Counted from the stretch's first letter, positions 8,389 to 15,189 are shown. The stretch is DNA of 18,564 nt from an uncultured Bacteroides sp. (GCA_905201685.1 CAJKOW010000038.1:1-18564), one strand, 5' to 3'. Numbers and translations are program-made. Notes: generated by a model from the letters alone, not told the origin.

Positions 8389-8444
8389 AAAAAGCCTCCT
8401 GACAGCAACAGGCCGGACATCGGTGCAGGCTGCTGTCGGGAGGC
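8389..8444 (-). terminator. Rho-independent terminator of the M64 peptidase gene
   Basis: On the minus strand, 14 bases after the peptidase stop, arms 8431-8444 and 8394-8407 form a 14-bp stem (GCCTCC...GACAGCA type) with one mismatch and a 23-base loop. It is followed at once by TTTTT (8389-8393 read on minus). The direction of the T-run fits termination of the leftward gene. Confidence 0.85.
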
Positions 8445-8458
8445 CGTATTGTTAGGAT

Positions 8459-9736
8459 TTATTTCGTATAGAAATCGATCATTCGTTTGATGGCCCGTTG
8501 ACAGACAGGGCAGAAAGTCGGGTAGCTGTTGGTTCGCATACGGCAGTCGTCGGCCGGGCGGTAAACGCCTTTCGATGAATAGCCGCCTCCTTCGTACACT
8601 CCCACAGGATAATGTTTGCTTTTATCCGACGGAGTAGGAATCGGCGTGTTGGGTGCCAGCATGTCTTCCCATTTGGAGGCGAAATCAACGCGGGTGGTGA
8701 GGTTCTGTTCCCACGGCTCGATGTCCAGCGGATACATGCCCGACATGACGTCGTCATCGTAGAAGTATTCGTCGCCCAAGCCGCCAAAGCTATGGCCGAA
8801 TTCGTGTACGACTACAGGGCGGAATTGCGGATGGTGGGCTGTAGTCAGTGTGTACGAGTTGTAGATGCCTCCGCCACCGTATTCTTCGGTATTGGCCAGG
8901 ATGATGATGTGTTCGTAGGGAATGCCGGCCAGTGCGTCGTGAATGGATTTCACACGCGAGGTGGTCAGGTATCTGTCCGAATAGAATGTGCTGAAGTGAG
9001 AGCTGAATGCGGTGTGTTTCCATTCGCCTAAGCGGGGAATACTTACACCGCTGTCCTGTGACGGACTGGCAACGGCAACGATGTTGAAGCACGACTTCAT
9101 GCTTTTAAAAGGTTCGTGGGCAAACAGGCTTTCGCAGGCGATGGCTGCGCCCTGATAAAAAGTTTCCATTTCGTCCGGAGTGTATCCTTCGGCCAGTATG
9201 GCTACGTCGATGCACTGTTCGGCACTGCCACTTTGCAGCAGATATTTGTGGGGAGTGATGTGCGACAGTCCTTTCCGGTGGATCAGGATGTCCTCGGGGT
9301 TGATCACGTGCTTCAGGCTGGCCTGTACGTTCCGGCGCATGTCGAAAAGGGTGATTTCTACTTCGGCCGGTCGGAGCGGATAGGGAATCAGGAACGTATT
9401 TTCGAAACCTTTCACCGTTTGTTGCGCTTCGTCGGTTTCGAGCCATTCCTGAAAGAGTGATGAGAATGAGGTCTTGTAGATGATTTGTCCGCTCTGCAGG
9501 TCTTTCACTACCAGTTGTCCGTTGCCTTCTATCGGCAGTTCGGCCAAATGATGTTTCCGGCCAGCCCATGAGGGCAGGGAGCAGATTTCATCCACGCAAA
9601 TTTCCTGTTTGGCGGCATTTCCGGTGAAAATATAGTCCAGCCTCAGTGTTTTGTCGGCAAAGTAATCGTTGAAGTTTTGTGCAAATGCGGTCATGGCCAT
9701 GCACAGACTTATCAGAAGCAATCCTATTTTTCTCAT
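8459..9736 (-). CDS. Secreted M64-family (IgA peptidase M64-like) zinc metallopeptidase
   Basis: This 425-residue exported protein has a signal peptide (residues 1-19, ending AFA before Q20) with no lipobox cysteine, so it should be periplasmic or secreted. The N-terminal domain (about 20-155) is mostly beta and matches the accessory domain of Bacteroides M64 peptidases. The catalytic domain follows (DVAILAEGYTPDEM near 177-190). The zinc site is H311-E-F-G-H315, with a further acidic pair D322/E323 in GLGDE; E312 is the likely general base. C398, C409 and C412 in the tail (DDCRM, FCPVC) could bridge or bind metal. The family was named after an IgA peptidase, but many Bacteroides members have no known target, so IgA cleavage should not be assumed. 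It has its own promoter and terminator and is divergent from the Lrp-type regulator. Confidence 0.92.
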   Translation of the reverse strand: MRKIGLLLISLCMAMTAFAQNFNDYFADKTLRLDYIFTGNAAKQEICVDEICSLPSWAGRKHHLAELPIEGNGQLVVKDLQSGQIIYKTSFSSLFQEWLETDEAQQTVKGFENTFLIPYPLRPAEVEITLFDMRRNVQASLKHVINPEDILIHRKGLSHITPHKYLLQSGSAEQCIDVAILAEGYTPDEMETFYQGAAIACESLFAHEPFKSMKSCFNIVAVASPSQDSGVSIPRLGEWKHTAFSSHFSTFYSDRYLTTSRVKSIHDALAGIPYEHIIILANTEEYGGGGIYNSYTLTTAHHPQFRPVVVHEFGHSFGGLGDEYFYDDDVMSGMYPLDIEPWEQNLTTRVDFASKWEDMLAPNTPIPTPSDKSKHYPVGVYEGGGYSSKGVYRPADDCRMRTNSYPTFCPVCQRAIKRMIDFYTK

Positions 9737-9761
9737 ATTCGTTCACTTTTATTGGTTGGCA

Positions 9762-9793
9762 CAAAGATACGTGCTTTGTTTCGTATCTGCAAT
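9762..9793 (-). promoter_or_regulatory. Promoter of the M64 peptidase gene
   Basis: On the minus strand the -7 box is TATCTTTG (9762-9769), a full match to TAnnTTTG. ATTG lies 20 bases upstream (9790-9793), one mismatch from the -33 consensus TTTG. The -7 box is about 26 bases before the ATG at 9736. Confidence 0.75.
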
Positions 9794-9852
9794 TTTATTC
9801 GTTTCTTTGTCATAAAAGTTATAAATCGGATGTTTATCGAGAAAAAAATGAT

Positions 9853-9860
9853 TAACTTTG
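9853..9860 (+). promoter_or_regulatory. -7 promoter box of the Lrp/AsnC-family gene
   Basis: TAACTTTG fully matches TAnnTTTG. Transcription would begin near 9866-9868, which leaves almost no leader for the upstream GTG frame at 9871. This supports the ATG at 9919 as the start, with a leader of about 50 bases. No clean -33 TTTG was found. Confidence 0.6.
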
Positions 9861-9918
9861 CAGAAAAGCCGTGTGTGAATACGGGAAGAATTTATTTATT
9901 AATTATTTTGAATTGAAC

Positions 9919-10407
9919 ATGGGACATCATCAATTGGATACTTTAGACGAGCAAATATTGAAGTTGATAGCCGACAATGCGCGCATTCCTTTTCTGGAAG
10001 TGGCACGCGCCTGTAATGTTTCGGGAGCAGCCATTCATCAGCGTATTCAGAAGCTGACTAATCTGGGCATATTGAAGGGCTCGGAGTTTGTTATCGATCC
10101 TGAAAAGATCGGGTATGAAACGTGTGCCTACATTGGCATATACCTGAAGGACCCCGCTTCGTTCGATGCCGTAACAAAGGCGTTGGAGGCCATTCCTGAA
10201 ATAGTGGAGTGCCACTTTACGACAGGTAAGTACGACATGTTCATCAAGCTGTATGCCCGCAACAATCACCATTTGCTAAGCATCATTCACGACAAGCTGC
10301 AACCGTTGGGACTGGCTCGTACGGAAACGTTGATCTCGTTTCACGAGGCCATCAAGCGTCAGATGCCGATTGTGGTGGAAGACGAGGAAGATGGTTTGGA
10401 GAGCTGA
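9919..10407 (+). CDS. Lrp/AsnC-family transcriptional regulator
   Basis: This 162-residue regulator has the Lrp layout. The N-terminal winged helix (LDTLDEQILKLIADNAR, then HTH at about 24-45, FLEVARACNVSGAAIHQRIQKL) is followed by a RAM-type effector and oligomerisation domain at about 68-145 with GKYDMFIK. It probably senses an amino acid or related metabolite and acts as an octamer, as is usual in the family. I place the start at ATG 9919 (MGHHQLDTLDEQ) and not the in-frame GTG at 9871, because the -7 box ends at 9860 and the upstream 16 residues do not resemble the family. The acidic tail (VVEDEEDGLES) is somewhat unusual. It is divergent from the peptidase gene and could regulate it. Convergent with folA, it has no visible terminator in the 26-base gap. 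Confidence 0.93.
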   Translation: MGHHQLDTLDEQILKLIADNARIPFLEVARACNVSGAAIHQRIQKLTNLGILKGSEFVIDPEKIGYETCAYIGIYLKDPASFDAVTKALEAIPEIVECHFTTGKYDMFIKLYARNNHHLLSIIHDKLQPLGLARTETLISFHEAIKRQMPIVVEDEEDGLES

Positions 10408-10433
10408 AGACGCTAAAATGAGGGTCGGCCAGA

Positions 10434-10922
10434 TTACTTTCTCACGTAGTCGGCAAAGGCATAAGGGCAGGGATGCTTCTCATCAGCAGGATGAGGCTCC
10501 CTGCTTTTTTCTGTCCATACGGCAGGATCGATGGTAGGGAAATAGGCATCGGCCTGTGGCGCCTCGTCGTCTATTTCGGTCAGGCAGAGGCGGTCGGCCA
10601 GCGGAAGTGCCTGCCGATAGACGCTTTCGCCGCCAATGATGTAGATGTCTTCATCGCTGCCGCAATGTTCCAGCGCTTCCTGCAGGCCGGTGAACACTTC
10701 GGCACCAGGACATACGGTAGCGGCGTTGGACGACAGGACGATGTTCCGCCGGTTTGGCAATGCCCCTTTGGGCAGCGACTCAAAAGTTTTGCGTCCCATG
10801 ACGATGGTGTGTCCGGTGGTCAGGGCTTTGAAGCGTTTCAGGTCGTTGGGCAGCCAGAACAGCAGTTTGTTCTGGTAGCCGATGGCCATGCGGCGATCGA
10901 CGGCGGCGATGATGCTGATCAT
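10434..10922 (-). CDS. folA: Dihydrofolate reductase
   Basis: This 162-residue enzyme reduces dihydrofolate to tetrahydrofolate with NADPH. Features are the N-terminal strand MISIIAAVDRRMAIGYQN, the substrate-binding acid D27 (WLPNDLKRFK), the cofactor-binding GRKTFESLP (43-51) with the following PNRRNIVLS, and the IYIIGGESVYRQAL motif (93-106) with the G97-G98 pair. Length matches chromosomal FolA (about 160). It follows thyA by 21 bases. This is a functional pairing, since thymidylate synthase makes the dihydrofolate that FolA recycles. The residues seen look like the normal chromosomal enzyme and not an acquired trimethoprim-resistance type. Confidence 0.97.
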   Translation of the reverse strand: MISIIAAVDRRMAIGYQNKLLFWLPNDLKRFKALTTGHTIVMGRKTFESLPKGALPNRRNIVLSSNAATVCPGAEVFTGLQEALEHCGSDEDIYIIGGESVYRQALPLADRLCLTEIDDEAPQADAYFPTIDPAVWTEKSREPHPADEKHPCPYAFADYVRK

Positions 10923-10943
10923 ATTCTGATGTTCGTTTCAGGG

Positions 10944-11738
10944 TTATACAGATACTTTTCCGGCAATGTGCGGATGCGGGTTGTAGTTCACTAATTCGAA
11001 GTCCTCGTACTGGAAGTCGAAGATGCTCTTGACATCCGGATTGATGTGCATCTGCGGCAGGGGACGCGGTTCGCGTGTCAGTTGCAGCTTCACCTGTTCC
11101 AGATGGTTCAGGTAGATGTGCGCATCGCCCAGTGTGTGGATAAAGTCGCCTGCTTTCAGCCCGGTCACCTGTGCCATCATCTGTAGCAGCAGGGCATACG
11201 ACGCGATGTTGAACGGTACCCCCAGGAAGGTGTCGGCACTGCGTTGATACAGTTGCAGGCTCAGCCGGCCGTTGGCCACGTAGAACTGGAAGAAAGCGTG
11301 GCAGGGAGGCAGGTTCATGTTGCCGAGGTCGCCTACGTTCCAGGCGCTTACGATGATGCGGCGCGAGTCGGGATTGTGCTTGATGGTCTCTACCGCTTCG
11401 CTGATCTGGTCGATGAAGCCGCCTTGATAGTCGGGCCACGAACGCCATTGATAGCCGTAGATGTGTCCCAGGTCGCCGTCTGCATCGGCCCATTCGTTCC
11501 AGATGCGCACGCCGTGGTCTTGCAGGTACTTCACGTTGGTGTCGCCCCGCAGAAACCAGAGCAGTTCGTAGATGATGGATTTCAGGTGTAGTTTTTTGGT
11601 TGTCAGACAGGGGAAGCCGTCGTCCAGATTGAAACGCATCTGATGGCCGAACACGCTGATGGTACCTGTTCCGGTACGGTCGCTTTTCTCGACGCCTTCG
11701 GTCAATATGCGGTTAAGCAGGTCTAAGTATTGTTTCAT
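10944..11738 (-). CDS. thyA: Thymidylate synthase
   Basis: This 264-residue enzyme converts dUMP and methylene-tetrahydrofolate to dTMP and dihydrofolate. Length and numbering match E. coli ThyA. The catalytic nucleophile is C146 (NLPPCHAFFQFYV). R126-R127 bind phosphate, N177 (GVPFNIASYALL) and H207 (LGDAHIYLNHLEQ) bind dUMP, and the N-terminal DRTGTGT loop (about 20-26) is present. It is first in the thyA-folA unit. A -7 box lies about 130 bases upstream, leaving a long leader with a possible 15-codon ORF. It is the classical folate-dependent type and not ThyX. Confidence 0.98.
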   Translation of the reverse strand: MKQYLDLLNRILTEGVEKSDRTGTGTISVFGHQMRFNLDDGFPCLTTKKLHLKSIIYELLWFLRGDTNVKYLQDHGVRIWNEWADADGDLGHIYGYQWRSWPDYQGGFIDQISEAVETIKHNPDSRRIIVSAWNVGDLGNMNLPPCHAFFQFYVANGRLSLQLYQRSADTFLGVPFNIASYALLLQMMAQVTGLKAGDFIHTLGDAHIYLNHLEQVKLQLTREPRPLPQMHINPDVKSIFDFQYEDFELVNYNPHPHIAGKVSV

Positions 11739-11781
11739 TGCAAGAATATAGTTACTGATAGAGGGAGTACGGTCGTTTCTC

Positions 11782-11829
11782 TCAGACGCTTGGTGGTGAT
11801 GGAAACAGTTGATTTTCTGCTGCTTCCAT
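11782..11829 (-). CDS. Possible 15-codon leader ORF upstream of thyA
   Basis: A short frame starting ATG at 11829 and ending TGA at 11782 would encode MEAAENQLFPSPPSV. It lies inside the inferred thyA leader, starting about 30 bases after the inferred transcription start and ending 43 bases before the thyA ATG. The ATGGAA near its start and TTTCCAT near its end are complementary, so the frame also forms a small hairpin. It could be a regulatory upstream ORF or chance; no family is recognised. Confidence 0.25.
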   Translation of the reverse strand: MEAAENQLFPSPPSV

Positions 11830-11865
11830 GCCGTTTCTGTTCCGCCTTCGGGAATAAGACCGTTG

Positions 11866-11873
11866 CAAAGTTA
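11866..11873 (-). promoter_or_regulatory. -7 promoter box of the thyA-folA operon
   Basis: On the minus strand this reads TAACTTTG, a full match to TAnnTTTG. No -33 TTTG is present, but an 11-base palindrome (CGGCA-C-TGCCG, 11892-11902) lies where the -33 region would be. It could be an operator or part of an upstream hairpin. The inferred leader to the thyA ATG is about 120 bases. Confidence 0.55.
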
Positions 11874-11937
11874 ATTCTTTTGGTGATAAATCGGCACTGC
11901 CGGCTTTTAAAAAACTTAGTGGGCTGTCAGGAAGGGC

Positions 11938-12029
11938 TTTGTGGGACACTTGCACGGCTCGTGAGCCACACTTGCAATCCATTTGTGGGACACTTGTGTC
12001 GCTCGCGAGCCGTGCAAGTGTCCCACAAA
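11938..12029. repeat. Three-arm inverted repeat between cls-like gene and thyA
   Basis: The arms at 11938-11960 and 12007-12029 are a perfect 23-bp inverted repeat, extendable to about 29 bp with one mismatch. A third copy of the outer 15 bases (TTTGTGGGACACTTG) lies in direct orientation at 11982-11996 and is also complementary to 12015-12029. The right arm can therefore pair with either left copy. Short palindromes (GGCTCGTGAGCC, GCTCGCGAGC) sit inside. In the minus-strand RNA it starts 15 bases after the cls-like stop and is followed after about 25 bases by TTTTTT, so it may end or protect that transcript. It also looks like a dispersed intergenic element. Confidence 0.8.
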
Positions 12030-12044
12030 CAGCGTGCAAACAGG

Positions 12045-13274
12045 TCAGAGGAACGGTGTAAACAGGTTGCCGAACCATCCCACGAACTTCTTCCATGCCG
12101 AACGTTCTTTCCATGCTTCGGGAGTCAGCAGCGTGCTGCGTCCTTTGTCATGTTCGAACATCTCGGTCAGTTCGGCTGTCGTTACGGGGTCGAAGATGAA
12201 AGCGTTGGTCTCATAGTCGTAGCGCAGGCTGCGACTGTTCAGGTTGGCCGTACCTACGGTGCAGAAGCTGTCGTCCACCATCATCACTTTGGAATGATGG
12301 AAGCCGCCGTTGAACAAATAGACTTTGGCCCCCTTCTTCATCAGCTTGTGCAGGATGTAGAAGGCTGCTTCGGGCGTAAACGGTACGTCGGATACCTTGG
12401 GTACCATAATCTCGACCTGCGTTCCCTTCTTCAGGGCGTATTTGAGAGCCTCGCGAATGGATTTGGTGGGTACGAAGTAGGGATTCACAATCCGGATCAG
12501 GCTGTCGGCCGCACGTATGGAGGTGGCGTAAGCACGGCTGATGGAGCGCGGTGTTTCGCGTGGTGTGCGATCCACAATCATGATTTCTTCGGCAATGCTG
12601 TCCGGCAGTTGGGGCGTGTCCGGAAAGTATTCAGGTCCGCCGATGTGTTGGCCGGTTTCGCGGTTCCACATGGTCAGGAAGATGCCTTGCAGGTAGCGGA
12701 CGGCGTCGCCGTCGATGCGCGCATGTATGTCGTGCCATTCGCCTATCTTGGGTCGGCCCTTGATGTAGTAGTCGGCTATGTTCATGCCTCCCGTGTAGCC
12801 GATCTTTCCGTCGATGACTACGATTTTCCGATGGTCGCGGTGGGCGGCATGGTTGAACCAGGGGAAGGTGATGGGGTCGAATTTTACGATTTCGATGCCC
12901 CGTTTGCGAATGGCTTCCAGATGTTTTTTCTTCAGCGGGCGGCTGTTCGACCAGTTGCCAAAGGCATCGAACAGGGCACGCACTTCCACGCCTTCGGCCG
13001 CTTTCTGGGCCAACAGGTCGAACAAGGCATTAGCGATGGAGTCGTTGCGGAAGTTGAAATATTCCAGATGGATGTGATGCCGGGCACCACGGATGGCATC
13101 GAACAGGTCGATGAATTTGTCGTGCCCGTTCATCAGTAGCTTCACTTTGTTGTTGTAGGTTAATGGGGCACCCATTTGTTTCAGCTTGTTCATGACAATG
13201 CTGTCGCTCGGCATCTGTGCCCATGAGCATACTGTTGCTATGCAGAGAGTTATGATAAATAGAATATGTCTCAA
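12045..13274 (-). CDS. Exported phospholipase D/cardiolipin synthase-like protein
   Basis: This is a two-HKD phospholipase D superfamily protein. Numbered from the TTG start I choose (409 residues), the first motif is H148-R-K150-IVVI-D155 with the downstream GGMNIADYY, and the second is H327-S-K329-VMMV-D334 with GTANLNSRS. One histidine attacks the phosphodiester and the other acts as acid. The start is set at TTG 13274 because the longer frame opens at a TTG inside the -7 box (13308-13315), while this TTG follows an AAGAAGGA ribosome site. It begins a clean signal peptide (about 20 residues, ending CSWAQ). E. coli ClsA has two N-terminal helices instead, so this protein looks periplasmic or membrane-attached by other means. 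Cardiolipin synthesis is likely, but nuclease or other phosphatidyl transfer is possible. Confidence 0.88.
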   Translation of the reverse strand: MRHILFIITLCIATVCSWAQMPSDSIVMNKLKQMGAPLTYNNKVKLLMNGHDKFIDLFDAIRGARHHIHLEYFNFRNDSIANALFDLLAQKAAEGVEVRALFDAFGNWSNSRPLKKKHLEAIRKRGIEIVKFDPITFPWFNHAAHRDHRKIVVIDGKIGYTGGMNIADYYIKGRPKIGEWHDIHARIDGDAVRYLQGIFLTMWNRETGQHIGGPEYFPDTPQLPDSIAEEIMIVDRTPRETPRSISRAYATSIRAADSLIRIVNPYFVPTKSIREALKYALKKGTQVEIMVPKVSDVPFTPEAAFYILHKLMKKGAKVYLFNGGFHHSKVMMVDDSFCTVGTANLNSRSLRYDYETNAFIFDPVTTAELTEMFEHDKGRSTLLTPEAWKERSAWKKFVGWFGNLFTPFL

Positions 13275-13307
13275 AACTGTTTGTCCTTCTTTAGTTTTCC
13301 GAAGAGG

Positions 13308-13315
13308 CAAAGATA
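13308..13315 (-). promoter_or_regulatory. -7 promoter box of the phospholipase D-like gene
   Basis: On the minus strand this reads TATCTTTG, a full match to TAnnTTTG. It ends 33 bases before the TTG start at 13274. The ribosome-binding AAGAAGGA lies between them, about 10 bases before the start. No -33 TTTG is present at the usual spacing. Confidence 0.65.
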
Positions 13316-13397
13316 TAATATATTGGTGAAAGTTGCAGAGAAGATTAGGATTATTTAATGTATCTATACTTCGTTGAGTGAGTAGGTTTTAGGTCCC

Positions 13398-13428
13398 CCT
13401 TCGTTTTGAAGACGTGTCAAAACGAAGG
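13398..13428. repeat. Perfect 12-bp inverted repeat (possible terminator of the sigma operon)
   Basis: CCTTCGTTTTGA (13398-13409) and TCAAAACGAAGG (13417-13428) form a perfect 12-bp stem with a 7-base loop. It lies 31 bases beyond the DUF5056 stop, in the right place to end that operon. In the minus-strand RNA the stem is followed by GGGACC and not by a U-run, so simple intrinsic termination is doubtful. It may stabilise the 3' end or be a dispersed repeat. Confidence 0.7.
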
Positions 13429-13458
13429 AACACGAACCTTTTGTCATCCCGAGAAGAC

Positions 13459-13791
13459 TTATGCAAGCGAAGCTATTTTCCGGTAGCCCAAATAGAGCAG
13501 TACGATGGCTGCAACAAGCATCGATTTGGGGTCGATTTGCATGTTGCTGTTCTGTATCGTCTGTTCGAATATTCCTCCGAAAGCATTCAAAACTTCCTTG
13601 ACACCATCGAGGCAGACAAAGAGGATTATTGCCAGCGTAAATCCGCCGGCTGTCCACAGGCGTGCCAGACGATTGCTCCGGTTGGGAAGGCGGTGCATCA
13701 CTCGGCGGCTGAATCCGTTGTCGGCTATTTCCTGTCGGTTTTCGGCGAAGAAGCTTTCCAATAGTCTATCATTATTTTCCGTCATAACCAT
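13459..13791 (-). CDS. DUF5056-type membrane protein, possible anti-sigma factor
   Basis: This is a small protein of 110 residues (108 if the second ATG, six bases on, is used). The N-terminal cytoplasmic part has a NDRLLESFF...IADNGFSRRVMHRLP segment that I recognise as the DUF5056 pattern of Bacteroides. Two membrane helices follow, near 46-63 and 90-105, joined by a short external loop. It overlaps the 3' end of the ECF sigma gene, which implies translational coupling. A small membrane protein coupled downstream of an ECF sigma factor is a classic anti-sigma arrangement, so it may hold the sigma factor at the membrane. No known anti-sigma motif (HxxxCxxC) is present, so the role is inferred. 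Confidence 0.8.
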   Translation of the reverse strand: MVMTENNDRLLESFFAENRQEIADNGFSRRVMHRLPNRSNRLARLWTAGGFTLAIILFVCLDGVKEVLNAFGGIFEQTIQNSNMQIDPKSMLVAAIVLLYLGYRKIASLA

Positions 13792-14317
13792 TTTGTTTTA
13801 AGTACTTAGCCATCTTTTCCTTGGCCCTCGAAAGGTGGCTTTTTACGGTTCCCGTGGGGCATCCGGTGATTCCTGCTATCTTTTCGATGCTCTGGTCCTC
13901 AAGGTAGAACAGGGTGATGCAGGTGCGTTCTATGTCTTTCAGTGTGGCGAGTGCGCGGTGCAGGTCCGTCTTCAGCCCTGTGTCCGGCTGTCGGGTGCTG
14001 CATTGGGCATCTACCTGCACGGTGTCCAGGTCGTCTGTCTCTTTCCGGCTGCGAAGATAGTCATAATATTGGTTGTAAGCAATACGGTAGAGCCAGGTAG
14101 AGAAGCTGGACAGGTTGCGGAACGATGCCAGATTGGTGTAGGCCCGTATGAAGGTTTCCTGCGCCAGGTCGTCACTTAATTCGCTGTCGCCGCAAGTCTG
14201 GTTCAGGAAGAATCGGCGGACAGCCGACTGGTATTTCCTGACCAACTGGTCGAAGGCTTTGTTGTTATGGAACACGACGACCTGCGCAATCAGCGATAAG
14301 TCGTTGAGTTGGTTCAT
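13772..14317 (-). CDS. ECF-family RNA polymerase sigma factor
   Basis: This 181-residue sigma-70 family protein has only regions 2 and 4. Region 2 (about 24-92) includes DDLAQETFIRAYTNLASF and the -10 recognition helix FSTWLYRIAYNQYYDYLR. Region 4 (about 118-172) includes CITLFYLEDQSIEKIAGITG and the DNA-recognition helix PTGTVKSHLSRAKEKM. Its ATG overlaps the stop of the upstream DUF6249 gene (ATGA), and its own end overlaps the DUF5056 start, so all three proteins are coupled. It is not beside a FecR-type anti-sigma or SusC/SusD pair, so it is more likely an envelope or general stress type than a polysaccharide-uptake sigma. Its target promoters are unknown, and the operon may be autoregulated. 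Confidence 0.96.
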   Translation of the reverse strand: MNQLNDLSLIAQVVVFHNNKAFDQLVRKYQSAVRRFFLNQTCGDSELSDDLAQETFIRAYTNLASFRNLSSFSTWLYRIAYNQYYDYLRSRKETDDLDTVQVDAQCSTRQPDTGLKTDLHRALATLKDIERTCITLFYLEDQSIEKIAGITGCPTGTVKSHLSRAKEKMAKYLKQNGYDGK

Positions 14318-15012
14318 CGTTGCGTTTCGTTTTGGGCGTCAGAATCATTTTCTTTCTGGGCATATCTTTCGTCGTGTTTCATACGGATGAAGGGAATGCC
14401 GTTGTTACGTTCGGGCTGGGTATAGTAGATGACCACCTGTCCGAAGCCTGTAAACATGATGAGCAAACCGATGCAGCCCAATCCGAATTCGCCGGTCAGA
14501 GCCCACAGGAAGATGAACAGTCCGATGCCGAGGAAGATATTTTTGATGCCGCGGCTGCGCAAGTCACGGGTTTCAACCTCTTTGAAGAAACCGGGGGGCA
14601 GCTGTTGTCCGCTGGCCAGTGCCTGTTCGGCCAGGTGGTATTTGGCTTTCCGATTCTTGTAGCGGAAGTAGAAGATGATGAAAATGAGCAGTGCCGGCAG
14701 GCCGAACACGAAGATGATGGCAGTTATGGCAATGACGGTTTCGGGTGCTTTGTCGCCGAAGTTGAAGCCTACCCATTGCAGACCACTGCCACTGTTATGG
14801 TGGTGGTAAGGTTCGTCGTCGCTGTAGGTGCTGCTACCTTCATAGATGGTGATACTCAGTGTGTCGGTAGTCCGTTGTCCGTTTATCATGGTGTCCGTCA
14901 GTTCGATGACACGTTTCTTTCCGTTTACGCTATCGGTCACGGTGCGGTTTTCAGCTTGTATTCCTAAGCAAATGGCGGCCATCAGGCCCAGAAGTAAAAG
15001 GATGCGTTTCAT
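14314..15012 (-). CDS. DUF6249-type membrane protein
   Basis: This 232-residue protein has a signal peptide (MKRILLLLGLMAAICLGIQA, about 1-20). An exported beta-like segment (about 21-95) with a HHH run (YHHHNSGSG) follows, then three membrane helices near 91-116, 157-175 and 178-196. A cytoplasmic loop lies at about 117-155 (YKNRKAKYHLAEQALASGQQLPPGFF), and a charged tail ends in NETQR. The loop resembles DUF6249, which is often found next to sigma factors in Bacteroidota. It is first in the operon and overlaps the sigma gene by four bases, so it probably takes part in signal input or is a target. Only a poor -7 candidate (TTTCTTTG, 15079-15086 on minus, one mismatch) is seen upstream, which would fit promoter use by its own ECF sigma. 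Confidence 0.8.
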   Translation of the reverse strand: MKRILLLLGLMAAICLGIQAENRTVTDSVNGKKRVIELTDTMINGQRTTDTLSITIYEGSSTYSDDEPYHHHNSGSGLQWVGFNFGDKAPETVIAITAIIFVFGLPALLIFIIFYFRYKNRKAKYHLAEQALASGQQLPPGFFKEVETRDLRSRGIKNIFLGIGLFIFLWALTGEFGLGCIGLLIMFTGFGQVVIYYTQPERNNGIPFIRMKHDERYAQKENDSDAQNETQR

Positions 15013-15189
15013 ATTCGTTTGTTTTTAGTTTCTTTGGTTCTTTGTCTGTTTAGACGGAACATCCCCTCGGCAAGGTTGCAAAGAAACGATTTTTTTTAGG
15101 AATTTGTTTCATGTATTGCGTGGTTAGGATGTAGAGGTACAAAAATAGGAGATTCATGGGAGAACGAGGGTGGAATTGGAGAATATTTG

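Noticed and set aside
8210..8455. 81-codon frame with TTG start after a GGAGG-like stretch
   Set aside because: It passes through the peptidase terminator hairpin, has no recognisable protein features and no promoter match upstream.
9871..9918. Upstream GTG extension of the Lrp-family gene
   Set aside because: It begins only about 5 bases after the inferred transcription start and adds residues unlike the family; ATG 9919 fits better.
10780..11493. 237-codon minus-strand frame across thyA and folA
   Set aside because: Out of frame with both recognised enzymes and rich in Arg/His/Pro as expected of a shifted frame.
11938..12029. Insertion-sequence ends
   Set aside because: Only about 90 bases separate the outer ends, no transposase is encoded and no target-site duplication is evident.
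11730..13139. 469-codon open frame on the plus strand opposite the phospholipase D-like gene
   Set aside because: It runs across the thyA start, the inverted repeat and the whole HKD coding region; the minus-strand protein has clear catalytic motifs while this one matches nothing. It is a codon-bias shadow.
13364..13657. 97-codon minus-strand frame over the sigma operon 3' end
   Set aside because: Overlaps DUF5056 in another frame and runs through the 13398-13428 inverted repeat; no protein features.
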